Below are positions 12,101 through 24,559 of a stretch of 64,000 nt of DNA, one piece after another (position 1 is the stretch's first letter; each line of letters opens with the position of its first letter). The stretch comes from Nematostella vectensis (lineage: Eukaryota > Cnidaria > Anthozoa > Actiniaria > Edwardsiidae), in NCBI RefSeq assembly GCF_932526225.1, contig NC_064047.1, forward strand, positions 1,302,001 through 1,366,000, written 5' to 3'. The notes beneath the pieces were generated by a model, which was not told where the DNA came from, ran no database searches, and worked only from the letters and a program-made list of their open reading frames with translations. The translations under genes and the position numbers were made by a program.

Positions 12101-15100
12101 AAGAAGCCCTGTTTTAGACACACTGGTACTACTCTAATGCTTGGGGTCTCTGAACTTCTAGTTTGACAGCTTATAAAATTGAGATTATTGACAAGGCTCA
12201 CAGCATTTATTAAAACCAACATCTTTAGATATCCCTTATGTGGTAAGAAAAGGGATACTTTCTTTAAAACACAACAACAGTTTTTAATTTGCAGGAGCTT
12301 TCTTCCCTAATCATTCTTTATAATAACGCAATATAATAGCTAATAAATTGGATGAATGGAAGCAAAAGAATTATGTGAACCAATCAATAACTCTAAGGAG
12401 TAATAAATTATCTAAGAAAATAAGTGTATTTAGATTAATAAATAAATGCACAAGAAACATTGATTAATTATCTACATTTGCATTATAATTTACTTTATTT
12501 TCAACAATTACTTAAGTACTCTCAGTTATCTTCATTAAATTCAAAAATTATTTTTGACTTTTTTTGCATTACATTTAAGAATTTAATTAATCTTATTAAG
12601 AACAAACATACATTATTTTTACAACGGAAAACTTTTAAAACAATCTTAAAAGAAGCAAGCAATGTATAAAATACTTAATACCCATTTCAAAAACAAGGGT
12701 AGGATACCAAAATTAGAAAGTTTATGAAAGAAGAGTCCTAGCTCGATGTTACAATCACTAAGAAAATCTTGCTACAGTTATGAAGCTACTATCACTAGAT
12801 GGTACTTTTGAAATGAGTATAAGATCATTTAGAAATAATAGTACATACAAGTTGCACATGGCGACGCCCAATCTGTTGATGTGACGATCATCATATACAA
12901 AATAAACATTAACTTCTGATTAGAACATCATGGTACTATATTTAAACTACCATCATAAACGTTATCTAAATATGTTATACTGGGGTATATGTGTAACATA
13001 CACAGTACCATGCAGGAAATAACATGCCTGTATGGCTGGTAAAAATTAGGACTATAATAATAATTAGATTTTATTATGTAGGTTGCAGAAAATAATGGCT
13101 TAAATGTGTTTGTGTATTCTCATTTTATTACTTATTTGCATGTTTTAATACTCCGTTGAAGCAGACTTCACTTGATAAGATGCATAAGTTTATGTGAAAA
13201 TTTTAAGTCCTTTATCAAAGGCATCTTACTAAATTATTTAATTATTGTAAAGTAAGTAAGTGTTTTAGTAGTGTTTTTTTATTAGAATATTAAACTTCCG
13301 TGCACTTCATTAAAAGTCTACAGTAATTAATCACATTGGCAGCTATCAGTTGCACTTATGTAATGTATCACTACAACATTTTCTTTTACAGAACCTTCAT
13401 GGATCCAACTACACAACTGGCAGTTTTTCAAACTGACATTCCTGGTTAACCAAGTAAAGTAAGAAGGTGTGAATTCTTTTAGAAACAATACATGAGATAT
13501 AAATATTTGACCACCATTAGAAAACCTACAATATCAAGACAAAGTAAAAAAAAAATAAAAAAAAACATAATCTATCTAGACCAAGAACAATAGCTGAAAT
13601 TTAGCAATCTACCACATAATTTCAATTTCTGTAAAAATTTTAAATTTTTGTTTTTGGCCATTTCTGGGGACCTATGCATTTCCACTACAGATGATCATCT
13701 AAAGGTATGTAGATACTTTACCGGCTTTCCAAGGCTCTCATACAGTGGGCATTTCTGTCTGATTTTATGCACCTCCATGCTAATCTGATTATTCAAGACT
13801 GTGAGGGGATTACCACCTGTAAAGACAATCATTTTTACAGTACCTTTGTTTGCATCAACATGCACCCTATCGTTCTGACTCACAGACTGCTAATTTTCAA
13901 GCACAACAAACTGACTGCGATAGGCCTGACACCTTTTTAACCAAGCTTTTGCCATCATGAATCATTACCTACTGTAAATCAATCCTTGTAACCATTTTAA
14001 CCCTTTATAATAATTATGTTAGCTCCTTTCTATAACACAATGATGTCAACACTTTTTTACTTTTTGAGACTACAGCTTAAGGGTGGCTGTATAGTAATGT
14101 GTTTAGCGATAATGGTTCATGTATTTTATATACAAGTAAGGTGAAAATAGCTAGAAATGGCAAGCTCCTTTATGGAATGGTTTCCTGGTTAGAATAGACC
14201 TGGCTAAGGTATGCACGTCTTACCTAACCCAGTAAGAACCATTGCGCCCAGGTCTGCTATGTACTGGCCTTTACGAAATGTCGCTACACGTCCACCTACT
14301 CTCTCCTAAAACAAACAACAATTTTGGATCAACAGCTAAACAGTTTACTTGTATAGGTACAAAGTGATGTCCACCTATCGATAATTTTAATTCAGCAATC
14401 TTAGGAGAAAAACAATAAAAACACACACCTGCAAATGGACATCTCTTAGATTACAAAAAAATTAGATGATAAATCAAAATATTATCCTTGCTGCAGAATC
14501 ACATAGCACATGAGATTGACAGCTTTTGCAACTAAAATATTAAATGTGGCAATCAAGTGGAGAGAAATTGCACATGTGTGCAATTTGCACGCTAAGATTA
14601 TGTTCACCATAGAACTCACCCTAGCTTCCACCATGGTGACATCTATGCCAAAGGACTGCAGCTGTCTGGCTGCCATCAGGCCGGCAATACCAGATCCAAC
14701 GATGATTACCTTTGGGCTTTTCTTCACTGGAAGAGTGCAGTAGAAATCTTACAGGGCCAATTGAACACTTATGGTATGGTATTATATTGGAAAGCTGGAA
14801 AATCGTTGAAGTTATATGGCGTGACCAGAATAACCATCCAGGCTTTTCAAATGACCTTTAATCTGCCAGACAATTACTCTAAATTATTGTAGTTTATTGT
14901 TTATCTCGCATATTAACACAATATTTGGAAATTGACTGAAAATAGTAATTTTAGTTTTCGATACAGGATGTACAATCTTGAAATTTTAAACCATCTAAAG
15001 AAATCTCTATTTTTGAGTGATCTTATTGGATTTCATTAAATTTTCAAAATTCTTCTGAATAAGTAAAGGATGTTAAGTTACCTTTGTTATTGTTTACATC

Positions 15101-18100
15101 TTCATATACCACAGTTTATTTGCAAGAAAACTTCAAAATAACCATCCATAGGATACTATATTAAGCTATTTCATTTAAATCTTATGCTGCATTCACACCA
15201 AAACCACGTTGAGTTAAACAAGGTTTTCCTTTGTCTGATAACTTGCCAAGTTTCTCATTGTGTTGACTTCTTACTAGCTAAATAATCACTTAGTAACATG
15301 TACATGACAGTTTATTCAGTTTTGTTCTTGGTTCTTTCCACTCTCAGGAGATTAAGATTTGAACCTGTTTAATTAATAAAACCACCTTTAAACTTGTTTA
15401 AGTGCTGGTGTGAATGCGGTATTAGTTACTTGCCCGAACATACAGTAGTAGGCAAGTGAAAAAGGTTTCTTTGGATGGCTTTGTATTGTGACGGAGCATA
15501 AAATGGCATGGTTGGCCTTTTTCTAGCCATGTACTCACATGTTGGTGGCATCTTGGCCATTTTGTAGACGCCAAAGTTGATGGAGCCATACCTCTCAAGG
15601 AAAGCATGTACTCGCTGAACCAGCTTGAGATCACCTGCCAATCATTCAAATATAAAAACATTGTATCTTGCTTGAACAAGAATATGAAAGGGGTTAAATG
15701 TCATGTCACTTTCACAGGCCAAAAAGGCTCAGGCCTCACAAAGTTTGGCCACGTTTAGTACAATGACAGAGGGGGAGGGATTTGTGAAAGTAAGCGTGAA
15801 GGAAGAGGCAACAATAAATATAGATTTGCAGAATTTAGTTCCCATACATTAAAAAAGTTCATTCCAATGGGAGAGGGGAAGGGGACAACAATATACAGCC
15901 GTTTATTTACTTGCACTAGGTTTGGCGATTCGGCAATGTTCTGATCATTCCAGCACTTGACTGGGTTCTCGGCAAAATGTTGTTGTTTTAGTTTGAACAC
16001 GGGTTACGCTCTTCTTTAATAATATCTGCTTTTATGGGCAGCGAGTAAGACGATATCTATATGTTAAAGTTTAACAAAAAGGTAGAATTTGTCTAGTTCT
16101 TTTTTTTCAGATCTTTTCAGAGCTTTCGGTCGATGCTAGTTTTCTGTAAATATCTACGAAATCAAGTGTTGGGTTGAGTTTCGTTATTATGCATTCTGGT
16201 CACACCACTGTACACTTCAATTACTATTCACACAATAAACTGCATGACAAAGGAAAATTCCACGCAGTGAGTGGACTCCACTAACTAGTTTTCCACGCAG
16301 TAAAAGTGTGTGGATCGCAACCAGAATTCACGCCAAATCCACGTTGGTAAATGTTGAAATACATTCAGTCTGTACTGTATACTGAGCATATCACAGGAAG
16401 TACGTTTGTTGAATTTAGCTCTTTATATCTCTTTTTAAATTCCACAGGTGGAAGGGAAGGGGCAACAATATATTATATAAAACATATGGCAAGAGGTGTT
16501 TGTTGATTTGAGCTGTTTATAAAAAAATTTCATTCCATGGCAGAGGGAGGGGTTACATGGAGAGAAGTTTTTTGTGGGATTTAGCTCCCCATACATTTTT
16601 CTTAAAATCCCATCTGATGTTGATGGTGGGGGAGATCACCCCCTGGATACAGTATGTCGCTGCTGCAGGGGAGTACTTACTGTTGTTTGGTGGTTCAATC
16701 TGTGGGATTGCTGCTTCTAGCGTCAACTGCTGCTGAGGATTCTCCAGCCAAAGCTGAAGCTGCATCAAACAAAGACACCTTGAATATTGTGACTATGTCT
16801 AGCTATCTTATTACTTAGAGGGGTTATTAGCACACAAGCTGAATGAAACACACCTCAAATATTGTTACTGCTGAATGTCTAGCTTTAAATAAGAACACCC
16901 TTGGAAATACAATTGATTTTGAGTATTTTGAGAACTCTCACCAAAATGATTTTCTAAATGCTAAAACGACTTCTCACCTCTACCAATCAAGGTTTGAATT
17001 TGTAACGGAACCCATTTTTTTACCCTCTGATTGATTGAATATTGCAGTGTGATTGAAAGTCACATCTAAGTGTAGGCCAGTAAAAACTGTTCAAGGTTTT
17101 TGACGGACAGAAGTAATAATCTTTTGGAGAAAAAAAAGACGAAATAATTTACTTAGCACTTGATCCCTTATGTACAATAATTGTTGAAAGAAAGACGAAA
17201 TAATTTACTTACCACTCGATTCCTTATGTACAAGAATTGTTTCTGTAGGTGGGGCGGTCCTTGAGATATATCAGGGAAACATGAAGATTCCTGCGAGGTC
17301 ATCTTGTCAAATGGAAGTCGGCTCTGAAAAGCAGCTCCTTCAAGACCTATAATGGAAAGTTATAATACAGATGAGAGTACGTCAAGGAGCAAGCAGGATA
17401 AGAATTGTGACTGGATTGTTAGACCATGTGGAACAGATAAAATGTTTCTTGCTTATTGGATTTCTATACAAAATTCAAAGGTGGTTAAGCTAGTGCAGTG
17501 CTAGTTGCATGGAAGTATGACGTATGTAAGCAATCGTATGTTCTCAGCAAACCTTGGGGGGTATCATCCTCCTCCTCATCCTCTTCCTCTGGTTCAGGAA
17601 ACTTGTTCTCAACCTGCTGTTCTTCTGCCTCCATAATCTCCTTGGGGATGTCATCATCACTCAGCTCATCATCTGTCAGCGTCGCAAGCTTCTCATCAAC
17701 CTCTGTGTACTCAACCTGCAGGAAGAGAATTATATATTTTTACTGGCTATAAAAGGGTTGGCTTCAACCCCCTTTTTCGGAAGCTCTCGTGCAAGTTGTT
17801 GTCATTCACAGCTAGACTTCATTAAGTGGGATCCTCTGAAACTGCCAGAAGAAGACAAACTGTGACAACTTTAAAGTACAAGGGAATGTTAAAGAACTAC
17901 TAGGAAAGTGTTTGAAGTCAATTTTCTACAAAAACAAGAACAAAAATTATCATTGAGAAATCTAACACAATGCATGCTTATTTGGATTGCAAAAGGAAAT
18001 TCTGCACAGAATCAAGTCAAATGATGAATGACAGCTTGCCTAAAGCAAGACCGTTCTATAGTGTGTGTTCATGTCTAATCAGCCTGTGTAACTAGGTGCA

Positions 18101-20386
18101 AATTACAGAGAAGTGGACAAAGCACCCATAATTTCAATGCAACTAGAGTAGACTACCTCACTGATTAGCAGTCTGGTTCCTGCCAAGCCTATTAGACAGC
18201 AAGAGTCTTGTGTCTCACCAAGCCTTATTCAATAGCACATTCAACCCCTTTGTACCCATGCACACAAGTGACAGATTTATTTAACTTTTCTTAAAATAAT
18301 TCAATTTCAAACAGAATCTGAGCATCATAAAATATCACTGATACTATGAGTTATTGAAATAATTTTATTAGAAAAATATTTACTTCCTTATTAGTATAAG
18401 TGAAGAGAAACAACTTTATAAAGTTGCTAAGAGCAAAACTTGTTACTAATATTTTGCAGAGAAATTCAATCAACATGGTACTTAAAAAGTGTGCCTTGTG
18501 GAGTTGGTTTGAGCTCGACTGTTGTCATGTAACGAAAGATGCATAAAGGTTTTACTCTGATCTAAATGAGACATTGAGCAGGTGGTTTGCCTTGACACAC
18601 GTGGTTTGCACATATATTACAAAAAAACACAACTAAAATAGTACAAGTCCATTGCAAAACCCAAAAAATGCCCGGCAAAGTTAATTTAGTGAATGACCTT
18701 TCACAAAACGTAAGGATATTATTGTTAGAGGGATGACTGAACGAGTTGTAAATAAACAAGAGAAACCATTTCAGTGCAAAGGCCATTATTTTCAATTCGC
18801 GTTTTCAATTTGAATAAATGTTTGAGCTTAAAATCAATATATATTCGCATTTAAAACGCAGAACAGGACAGAAATCATTCGGTTAGCTATGGATATCTAT
18901 TTGAGGATTTATTCACAAATTTAGAAAGGAAAACCACGAAGAAAATTGTCATTCTGATCATAGGGAGCTTGTGTTCTGAAATATAGCAAGAACTGTAGGA
19001 AAATTCCGTAAAAATAAATAAAATACAATTTAAAAAGTCTTCCGAAGGTAAAACAACAGCCATTGAGTTTGGATATACCTCATAACTCTATCCAGGAGAA
19101 ATCCTGTCGCAAATAGAAAATTGCATGTTCGATAAATTGTCGAGCGAGATCGCGATGGCACAAAGACGTCGCGCTTGTCACAAAATTTTCACGAATTCTG
19201 GGCAAAATAGGCCGCTAGATATACACCAAAAACCACAAAATGTTATCCTAGTTGTGTTTTGTATTGGTGTTTTTAAACAAAAGCAAGATTTGCACGAGTT
19301 TTTGATGGATCCCAGGAGACAAGAAATGGACGCCATGTTTGTTCATTGAGATCATTCAACTGTTATTACCTCCATATTGAAACCAAATCCGATCCCTTTC
19401 GACTTGAAAAAAACTCTTTCACTTGATAACTATCGCCCTAAAAGATCCTCAATGGCCAAACAAGGTTATCTTGACAGTTTTATGACGAAGTCTTGTCCGA
19501 ATCCGAGGTTACGGTAGCCTTCAGTGTCCCCCCTTGCTCGAGTCGTGGTCTGAAGCCTCGGTGCCGTGAAATGTAAACACGTGAAGCGATGAAAATTTGA
19601 CAAAAATATAAACCTGCAGAATCCCTTCAAAATCACCCAATAGATCAAAGTTACTTATAGAATCACTGATAAAGCTCTGATGGTTAATATTTTCCGAATT
19701 TTATAACGAAAATGGTGAGATTCTAACAGCACGCGTAGATAAAACAATGAGCTTTTGTTAGAATAAATATAGATGACCAAGAGACCATGTATACATTTCG
19801 CTCGATCGAAAAAATGGAATCCGCGCCGGTAATTAAACCATCGGATTTTACTCATGTTTAACCCTAGGATATAGAAAATTTGTTAGAATGTAATCATTTG
19901 GATGGAATTAGAACCAAGACATGTGACTCGATGCAGCTAACCAGTCAGAACTCTTGACAGCTGAAAGAGAATAATTACCCGGAGGTCATAAAAATGCGGC
20001 TGAAAAAAATTTGCACTTTGCTGTCTGTTAGATTAAAACCCAAATTCCTGGTCGCGATCATTCGTTGGTGTAGACTTGACAACAGTAGATACCTTATAAC
20101 AATCACTGCTATGGATAAAACAGAATGTTATTGCATAATTATTGGTATGCAAATAAGAAAGGAGAAAGCATACTTTGGCCCTCTTGCGTTGACTAGTCCG
20201 TCTCTGTCCGGCCGCATCTTCATTAAGATATTTCTGGTCAATCAGCCTTTTGTGTGATGGGTGACTCCCATGTTTTGGATCAGCTAAGTACAGTTGGTTT
20301 TCTGAATTTTGGCCTGAGGTTTGAGGCACGTTAAAATTCCCAACTGGTTTGGGTAGAATTGGAGTTTGATATGGTGGAATCGACAT
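3177..20386 (-). CDS. KDM1A: Lysine-specific histone demethylase 1A (LSD1/KDM1A), complete, 17 coding exons
   Basis: FAD-dependent nuclear amine oxidase that demethylates mono- and dimethyl histone H3K4 with CoREST. Exons in gene order: 20174-20386, 17553-17715, 17213-17346, 16681-16759, 15539-15634, 14620-14726, 14224-14305, 13722-13816, 10479-10621, 9848-9938, 9120-9193, 8981-9041, 8337-8410, 7780-8024, 4798-4991, 3917-4159, 3177-3509. All use GT-AG, and the frame closes to 808 codons plus stop (human protein 852). Seen in order: basic RKRAK segment (67-71) with an acidic region after it; SWIRM domain from about 127 ([11 protein letters not shown]); FAD-binding GSGIAG (239-244); VEARERVGGR; coiled-coil Tower insert (about 370-470); oxidase C-half with catalytic-site lysine K617 in [23 protein letters not shown] near the end. 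The start is the only ATG that opens exon 1. Orthology is clear; exact 5' end is inferred. Intron 14 is unusually repeat-filled. Confidence 0.95.
4525..4611. repeat. 34-bp short tandem repeat in KDM1A intron 15
   Basis: Units beginning GCAGAAATGTTGGCTGTACT start at 4525, 4559 and 4593, an exact 34-base period with the last copy partial. A related stretch (GATGGCAGACTTTGGCAGAAAT) occurs at both about 4511 and 4738, the second some 50 bases from the exon 15 donor, so this is another local duplication near a splice site. Confidence 0.85.
5002..7278. repeat. 42-bp minisatellite, about 54 units, abutting KDM1A exon 15 acceptor
   Basis: The unit contains AAGCTTTCACATCGACACAA followed by TGCTAGACAAAAGTACAGGA. 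A few early units carry small deletions. Because 42 is divisible by three, both strands stay open (5534-7345 plus, 603 codons; 5454-6290 and 6330-7004 minus). These are low-complexity 14-residue repeats with no domain and are not called as genes. On the KDM1A strand each unit reads GCTTATTCCTGTACTTTTGT then CTAG, nearly the same as the true acceptor GCTTATTCCTATACTTTTTT then CTCCAG at 4992-5018. Higher-order periods of 294 and 714 bases are visible. Confidence 0.95.
7376..7789. repeat. 33-bp pyrimidine-rich minisatellite abutting KDM1A exon 14 donor
   Basis: Eleven copies of CCCATGCCTCAT-type units (some with CATTTTACC or CCTTTTACC) lead to a twelfth copy at 7769-7789 that contains the real exon 14 splice donor. 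On the gene strand repeat copies read GGGAG-ATGAGGCATGGG where the real donor reads GGGAG-GTGAGGCATGGG. Proline-rich frames on the plus strand (7299-7793, 7420-7896) are by-products of the repeat. Confidence 0.92.
8745..8945. repeat. Dispersed repeat, family member 1 (KDM1A intron 12)
   Basis: Contains GATAGGGATGCTCATCAGGA followed by a run of AAAAATACCCC motifs. The same arrangement (GATAGGGATGCTCGTC plus several TATTTTTTAGGGGT motifs, complementary to the former) occurs at 63183-63360. Two diverged members within one window indicate an interspersed family, possibly a MITE; no coding capacity. Confidence 0.6.
11513..12111. mobile_element. 599-bp non-autonomous DNA transposon with CAGGG termini (KDM1A intron 8)
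   Basis: The left end CAGGGCTTCTGGAATTACGC is matched in inverse orientation by the right end (...GCGTAATTCAAGAAGCCCTG). TTTTAG flanks both ends (11507-11512 and 12112-12117), a 6-base candidate target-site duplication. The interior repeats AAATTACGCGG or AAATTACGCGC many times. CAGGG-type ends resemble hAT elements, whose duplications are usually 8 bases, so the superfamily is uncertain. No transposase frame is present. Confidence 0.75.
17135..17241. repeat. 56-bp tandem duplication of the KDM1A exon 3 donor region
   Basis: 17135-17185 and 17191-17241 are about 90% identical at a 56-base offset. The higher-coordinate copy holds the end of exon 3 and its functional donor (GTAAGT on the minus strand at 17207-17212). 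The other copy lies just inside intron 3 and has CTAAGT in place of GTAAGT, so its donor is dead. Confidence 0.85.
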
Positions 20387-23300
20387 TATATGTCCTCAGA
20401 TTTATCCACTGACGTAACCAACTCTAAATTCGCTAGAGTCGGTTTTCAAAAGTTTGAAAATAAATATGAGCAAAACTGAGCGTGAAGGCTGCGAGGAGAA
20501 ATGTGACAATAATCCAGGTGGTAAAGAAACTGCCAATCAACACACGTGACCTATGAAAACCAATCATATCCCAACACGCACGCACGCGCAGATTGGTAGG
20601 GCTATGGTCATGAGTCACTGACGTCATGTTGCTATGACTACGGTTGTTGCCTTCCTACAAATGTTGAGATATGTGTTCATTTTAGTAAAAAATAGAGACT
20701 AATGGTGCTCCTGTCTTGTGTCTTCGTGCAATCGTTGCGTTTGATCTGTTGCATTATGCTATTTTTTTTGCGAGTTATTCGGTCATGGTTGATCAATTCG
20801 CGTTCACTAAACATCACATTCAATTACAATTTTCGGATTTTATGAGAACACTGTTACCCCTGTAGTTATTTCAAAGGGAGGGCTTATACAAATTTCAATC
20901 ATTTATCGCTCAAATGTTATTTCCTTGAACATTAGCATAAACCAACTGGTAATGTTTTTATTGGATAGCGTTACTATTAAGCGGTAACTCAGGTCGACCG
21001 CTGACATAAGCAATTACTGTTGTTTTATGAGTGGAAAAGCATAGCAATAGAATAACCAACAGAATAAGGAGAAAACCGTACCGCTTTCACTTTTTTGTGG
21101 TTATCGCAACATCAAAGGGCAGAACGACGCGATAAGATCGAGCCCTCCGCCGCTGGTCACAATGAGTCCATGTTTTACCCGAGTGTGCTCTAGTCTCCGG
21201 TACCTGAGCTCTTTTGGGCTCTACGCGGTTCCATCATTGTCATTGTCACAATCGTCTTGATCCCAATATTTTGAAAATGATTTCGATCCCACCAAAATAT
21301 TATTGATCGCTGATCTCTTATGACTCGTTACTCCCCTAGGTACATAGTAGAGTAATCATGAATCACAGCTCTATAAAGGATCATATTAATATTCCGATAG
21401 TACTTAGGAAAATATCAAATGTGTTCGGAAGTCATGAAGCCATATAGGGCAAAAAAACATTCAAAAAAGATACGAATGAATTAAACCGGTCTGCCTAGAT
21501 TCAATCTAAGAAAGTTGGGGTTATCGGTTTGAAAGTAATGTAGAACATTTCAAGGAAAGCAAAAGTCGAGTTAAAATTCATCCAAGTTTTAAGTCACTAA
21601 AGATTGCATAGGATTCCACTTTGAAGGCGGATTTATGGGTCGTAAACACTAGTAAGGATTTGAATTTGTGGTAGCTAGCGTACAATGAATAGTTTTTAAA
21701 CATCTGCGATATCCTATTTTGCCACCGAATAAAGAAGAGAGCTCGATCTTTATGAAAGCTCAGAGCCCCGATGAGCAGAGGTGAGCATGCATTAGGGAAT
21801 AAAGCCCCGTTGCCAGCACCCATAACGCTTCTCTCGGGTCTCGTTTGGCATGCTCCCCGAATCGGAAGATAAATTGTTTGAACACATTTCGAAGAGCCTT
21901 GCGAGAACTTCAAACACTTTTGCGCTGCTCACAGCTGCTTATTTTCACACTTTAGATACCCAGGTTTCATGCTGAAGGAACTGACGATTTCTCGTTTCGC
22001 CTCAGGGACGTGTCCAGGGAAAAATGCAGGGTGGGGCCAGAGTAGTAATTCTATTACCAGAAATCAATTTATTTCAAAAATCGACATCTTAAGCTCTGGT
22101 TATAGGTCACTAGATCCATCTAGAAACTTTTTCTATCCAAATGCATCCATAAAATGCGTCTTTTGAGACCTTTTAGAGCACTCGCAAAGAAGGGTCTCCG
22201 AGCATGCTCTCGCCTTCTAGTCGGCATTCCGGCATTCATTAGTCGAAGCACTTCTCGTCGGCACTCATTCGTTAAGCACTTTTGCACTTTTGTGATTTTT
22301 GCGAGCCATTTTAACAGTTCTGAGTTACTCCGCTATTGTTGACCTAATTATAATCTCAATCATTAAAAAAATTTGGCGCAGGGTGCTCATTTCTAAAGTC
22401 GAGAGGTCTTTGTGGAAACTCTGCTTTAAGAAGCTAGAATTGAGATTGAAAGGAATAGATTGTAAAAAAAGTTTCGCTATTCTCTTGCGGCTTCACAAAC
22501 CACTAACTTTTAAATGGGACTTAGAAAGTTTAGTTCACGCGAGGAATTGGGAACGGCGAACAAACAAAACCAACATTTGGGTGTCTGCCGACACCCAAAA
22601 ATAAGACAAAATCTCTGCGAATATTACTTCGGAGAACCCACAAACATTCAGTAATACAAACAGCGGCGACAATATGTTGGTTTCCTTCGCACTACCGCTT
22701 CAGTCCTTGGAGCAAACAGGGCGGTAAAGGGGGGTAGGGGTCACGTTTTCACGGACCGAAGTATGACTTTTTTCACTCATCGCGGGCTGGAATAAACGGC
22801 GTCAAGAGATTTACCAAAACTGGACTAGAATAACGGGAATAAGCAAAATCTCGGTTCACGGAGACTCAAAAGTGCTAAATCTCGCTTCACGGGGAGAGTT
22901 GGATAACGTTTCACGGACGTCGACATTGAAGATTTCACGTTTCTCGGCAGTGAAAAATGTCCAAATCTCGTTTCACAAGACACCCTTTACCACCCTGAGC
23001 AAAGCATCATGGTTATTAGCATGTGACAGGGATTGTATTTCGCTTTCGCCACCTGTTGACCGAGCTTTTTATGAATGATTATAGCATGGGCTTTTCATCG
23101 TGACCTTGGCATGGCAATTATTCAAGTTCTTACGACGCTTTGTCTGCAATTTTAAGTTTAGGAATCGGTTTCACCTGACAAGCCATTTCTTAGAAGTTCA
23201 TTTGATAAACGCTTTTTCTCCGAACACCCATGGTTATATTCTTATAGACATCATTAACGATTCAAGTCAGGAGGGAAAGTAAGGATTTAATCGTTGGTCT

Positions 23301-24039
23301 AGCATTTGTTTTGACTGAGAATGGCATACAAACCTGGGCTGATTGTAACAAAAATCAAGACTTTTGAAACGAAGAAATATTGACAGAATTCGCCAAAATA
23401 GCTTTAACGCCAGAGGAGGAACTATTCAAGCACCAATCAAACCAATTCCTAACAGTCCTAACAAAATTCATAAACTTAAATGTTTGGGACTCAATTATTG
23501 CGAAACGTGTATTTTGTAACATTTTTCGGCTTATCTCCTCTATCTCTAATGCAGTTATTATCATCTATGTTAAATTCTCAACTTTTTCATGGTTCGTAAA
23601 AGCGAAAGGATCACGTCATAAACTATACCTTTGCGAGATCACGAGTTCGTCTTTCTCCCCGTCTGATCGTTGCTGGCTTAATCGCTACCTTCCCTCGCGT
23701 TTTCGACTTGTTTCTTGGCATTTTAAATTTGTCTTAAAAAATTTCAATTTTTCTCAAGCACTGTGTCTGTTTTAAACGGAAACAGGTTTTTACCGGCTAA
23801 TTATGCATTAAGCACAGGCAGTCTGAAAGTGCTGGAAATTTGCATGTCATGTGACTGTCACGTGACGGCTGGTTTTACCTGTTTCACAGCGGGTAGCTGT
23901 TTCATTAAAAAACAAAGCGGAACTCTCAAGTCAGCTCAAATATAAATTCACTGTGTTGTTGTCTTTTAAAAACAGTAACACAGACCCATCGCCACCTCTT
24001 ACAATGACAACAAACAATGCAGCATTTTAAGGTCTTGTA
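20387..24039. other. Intergenic region upstream of KDM1A, no recognised gene
   Basis: Contains the KDM1A 5' flank. No open frame resembles a known protein, and the longest (23380-23775 plus) lacks an ATG at its start. A CACGTG box lies at 20542-20547. Small repeated motifs near 22740-22985 are listed separately. Confidence 0.4.
22740..22985. repeat. Degenerate short motif cluster (AAATCTCG..TTCACGG)
   Basis: Variants of AATCTCGGTTCACGG, AAATCTCGCTTCACGG, AACGTTTCACGGACG and AAATCTCGTTTCACAAG recur at irregular spacing of about 30-60 bases. It looks like an old decayed tandem array or the interior of a non-autonomous element. No ends were identified. Confidence 0.45.
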
Positions 24040-24121
24040 TAGCCTGTGTGCATCCGGTTTCGAAATTCTTATCGTACATACATGCAAAATAAGAATTTTT
24101 AAACCGGATGCACACAGGCTA
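24040..24121. mobile_element. 82-bp near-perfect palindromic element (MITE)
   Basis: TAGCCTGTGTGCATCCGGTT at the left is the reverse complement of the right end, with arms of about 32 bases and a short loop around ATCGTACATACATGCAAAAT. The terminal TAGCCTG matches the 120-bp element at 29820-29939, suggesting related families. No target-site duplication was recognised. Confidence 0.75.
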
Positions 24122-24559
24122 GTATTGTTGTGAAATTATGATTTTCATTTTTTACCCTCCTAAATACCCAGGTTAGTGAATGCCCCTTTTTTGTGGGACG
24201 TTTGAATAAAATGCCCCCTAATGGTCATTTGGACTAAATCCCCTCCCCAAATATCTGAATACTTCTCGCCTCTTCGTCTTCTATACTTTTGCCTATAGAC
24301 TCACCTTACCTTCAAAATAATAAACGGGACTCACATACTCCTATAATTCCTAAATTACCTCCCTCGCTTGAGGAATTTCGTATATAACAAAAAAGAAATC
24401 ATAGTTCCCAACCTCTCTTATTATTTATGCTTGGTCTATGCCAATGGCACCAACTAAGCAAACGTGATAGCACCCTATACAAAGTTCACTTTCCAAAGTT
24501 CAAGGTAAAAGCTCATCAATCAAGCACTTGTAGGGTACATATAACAGACTCTCGTTTAT

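Noticed and set aside
23380-23775. 131-codon ORF
   Set aside because: Begins at TTG, not ATG, has no recognisable similarity or splice signals.
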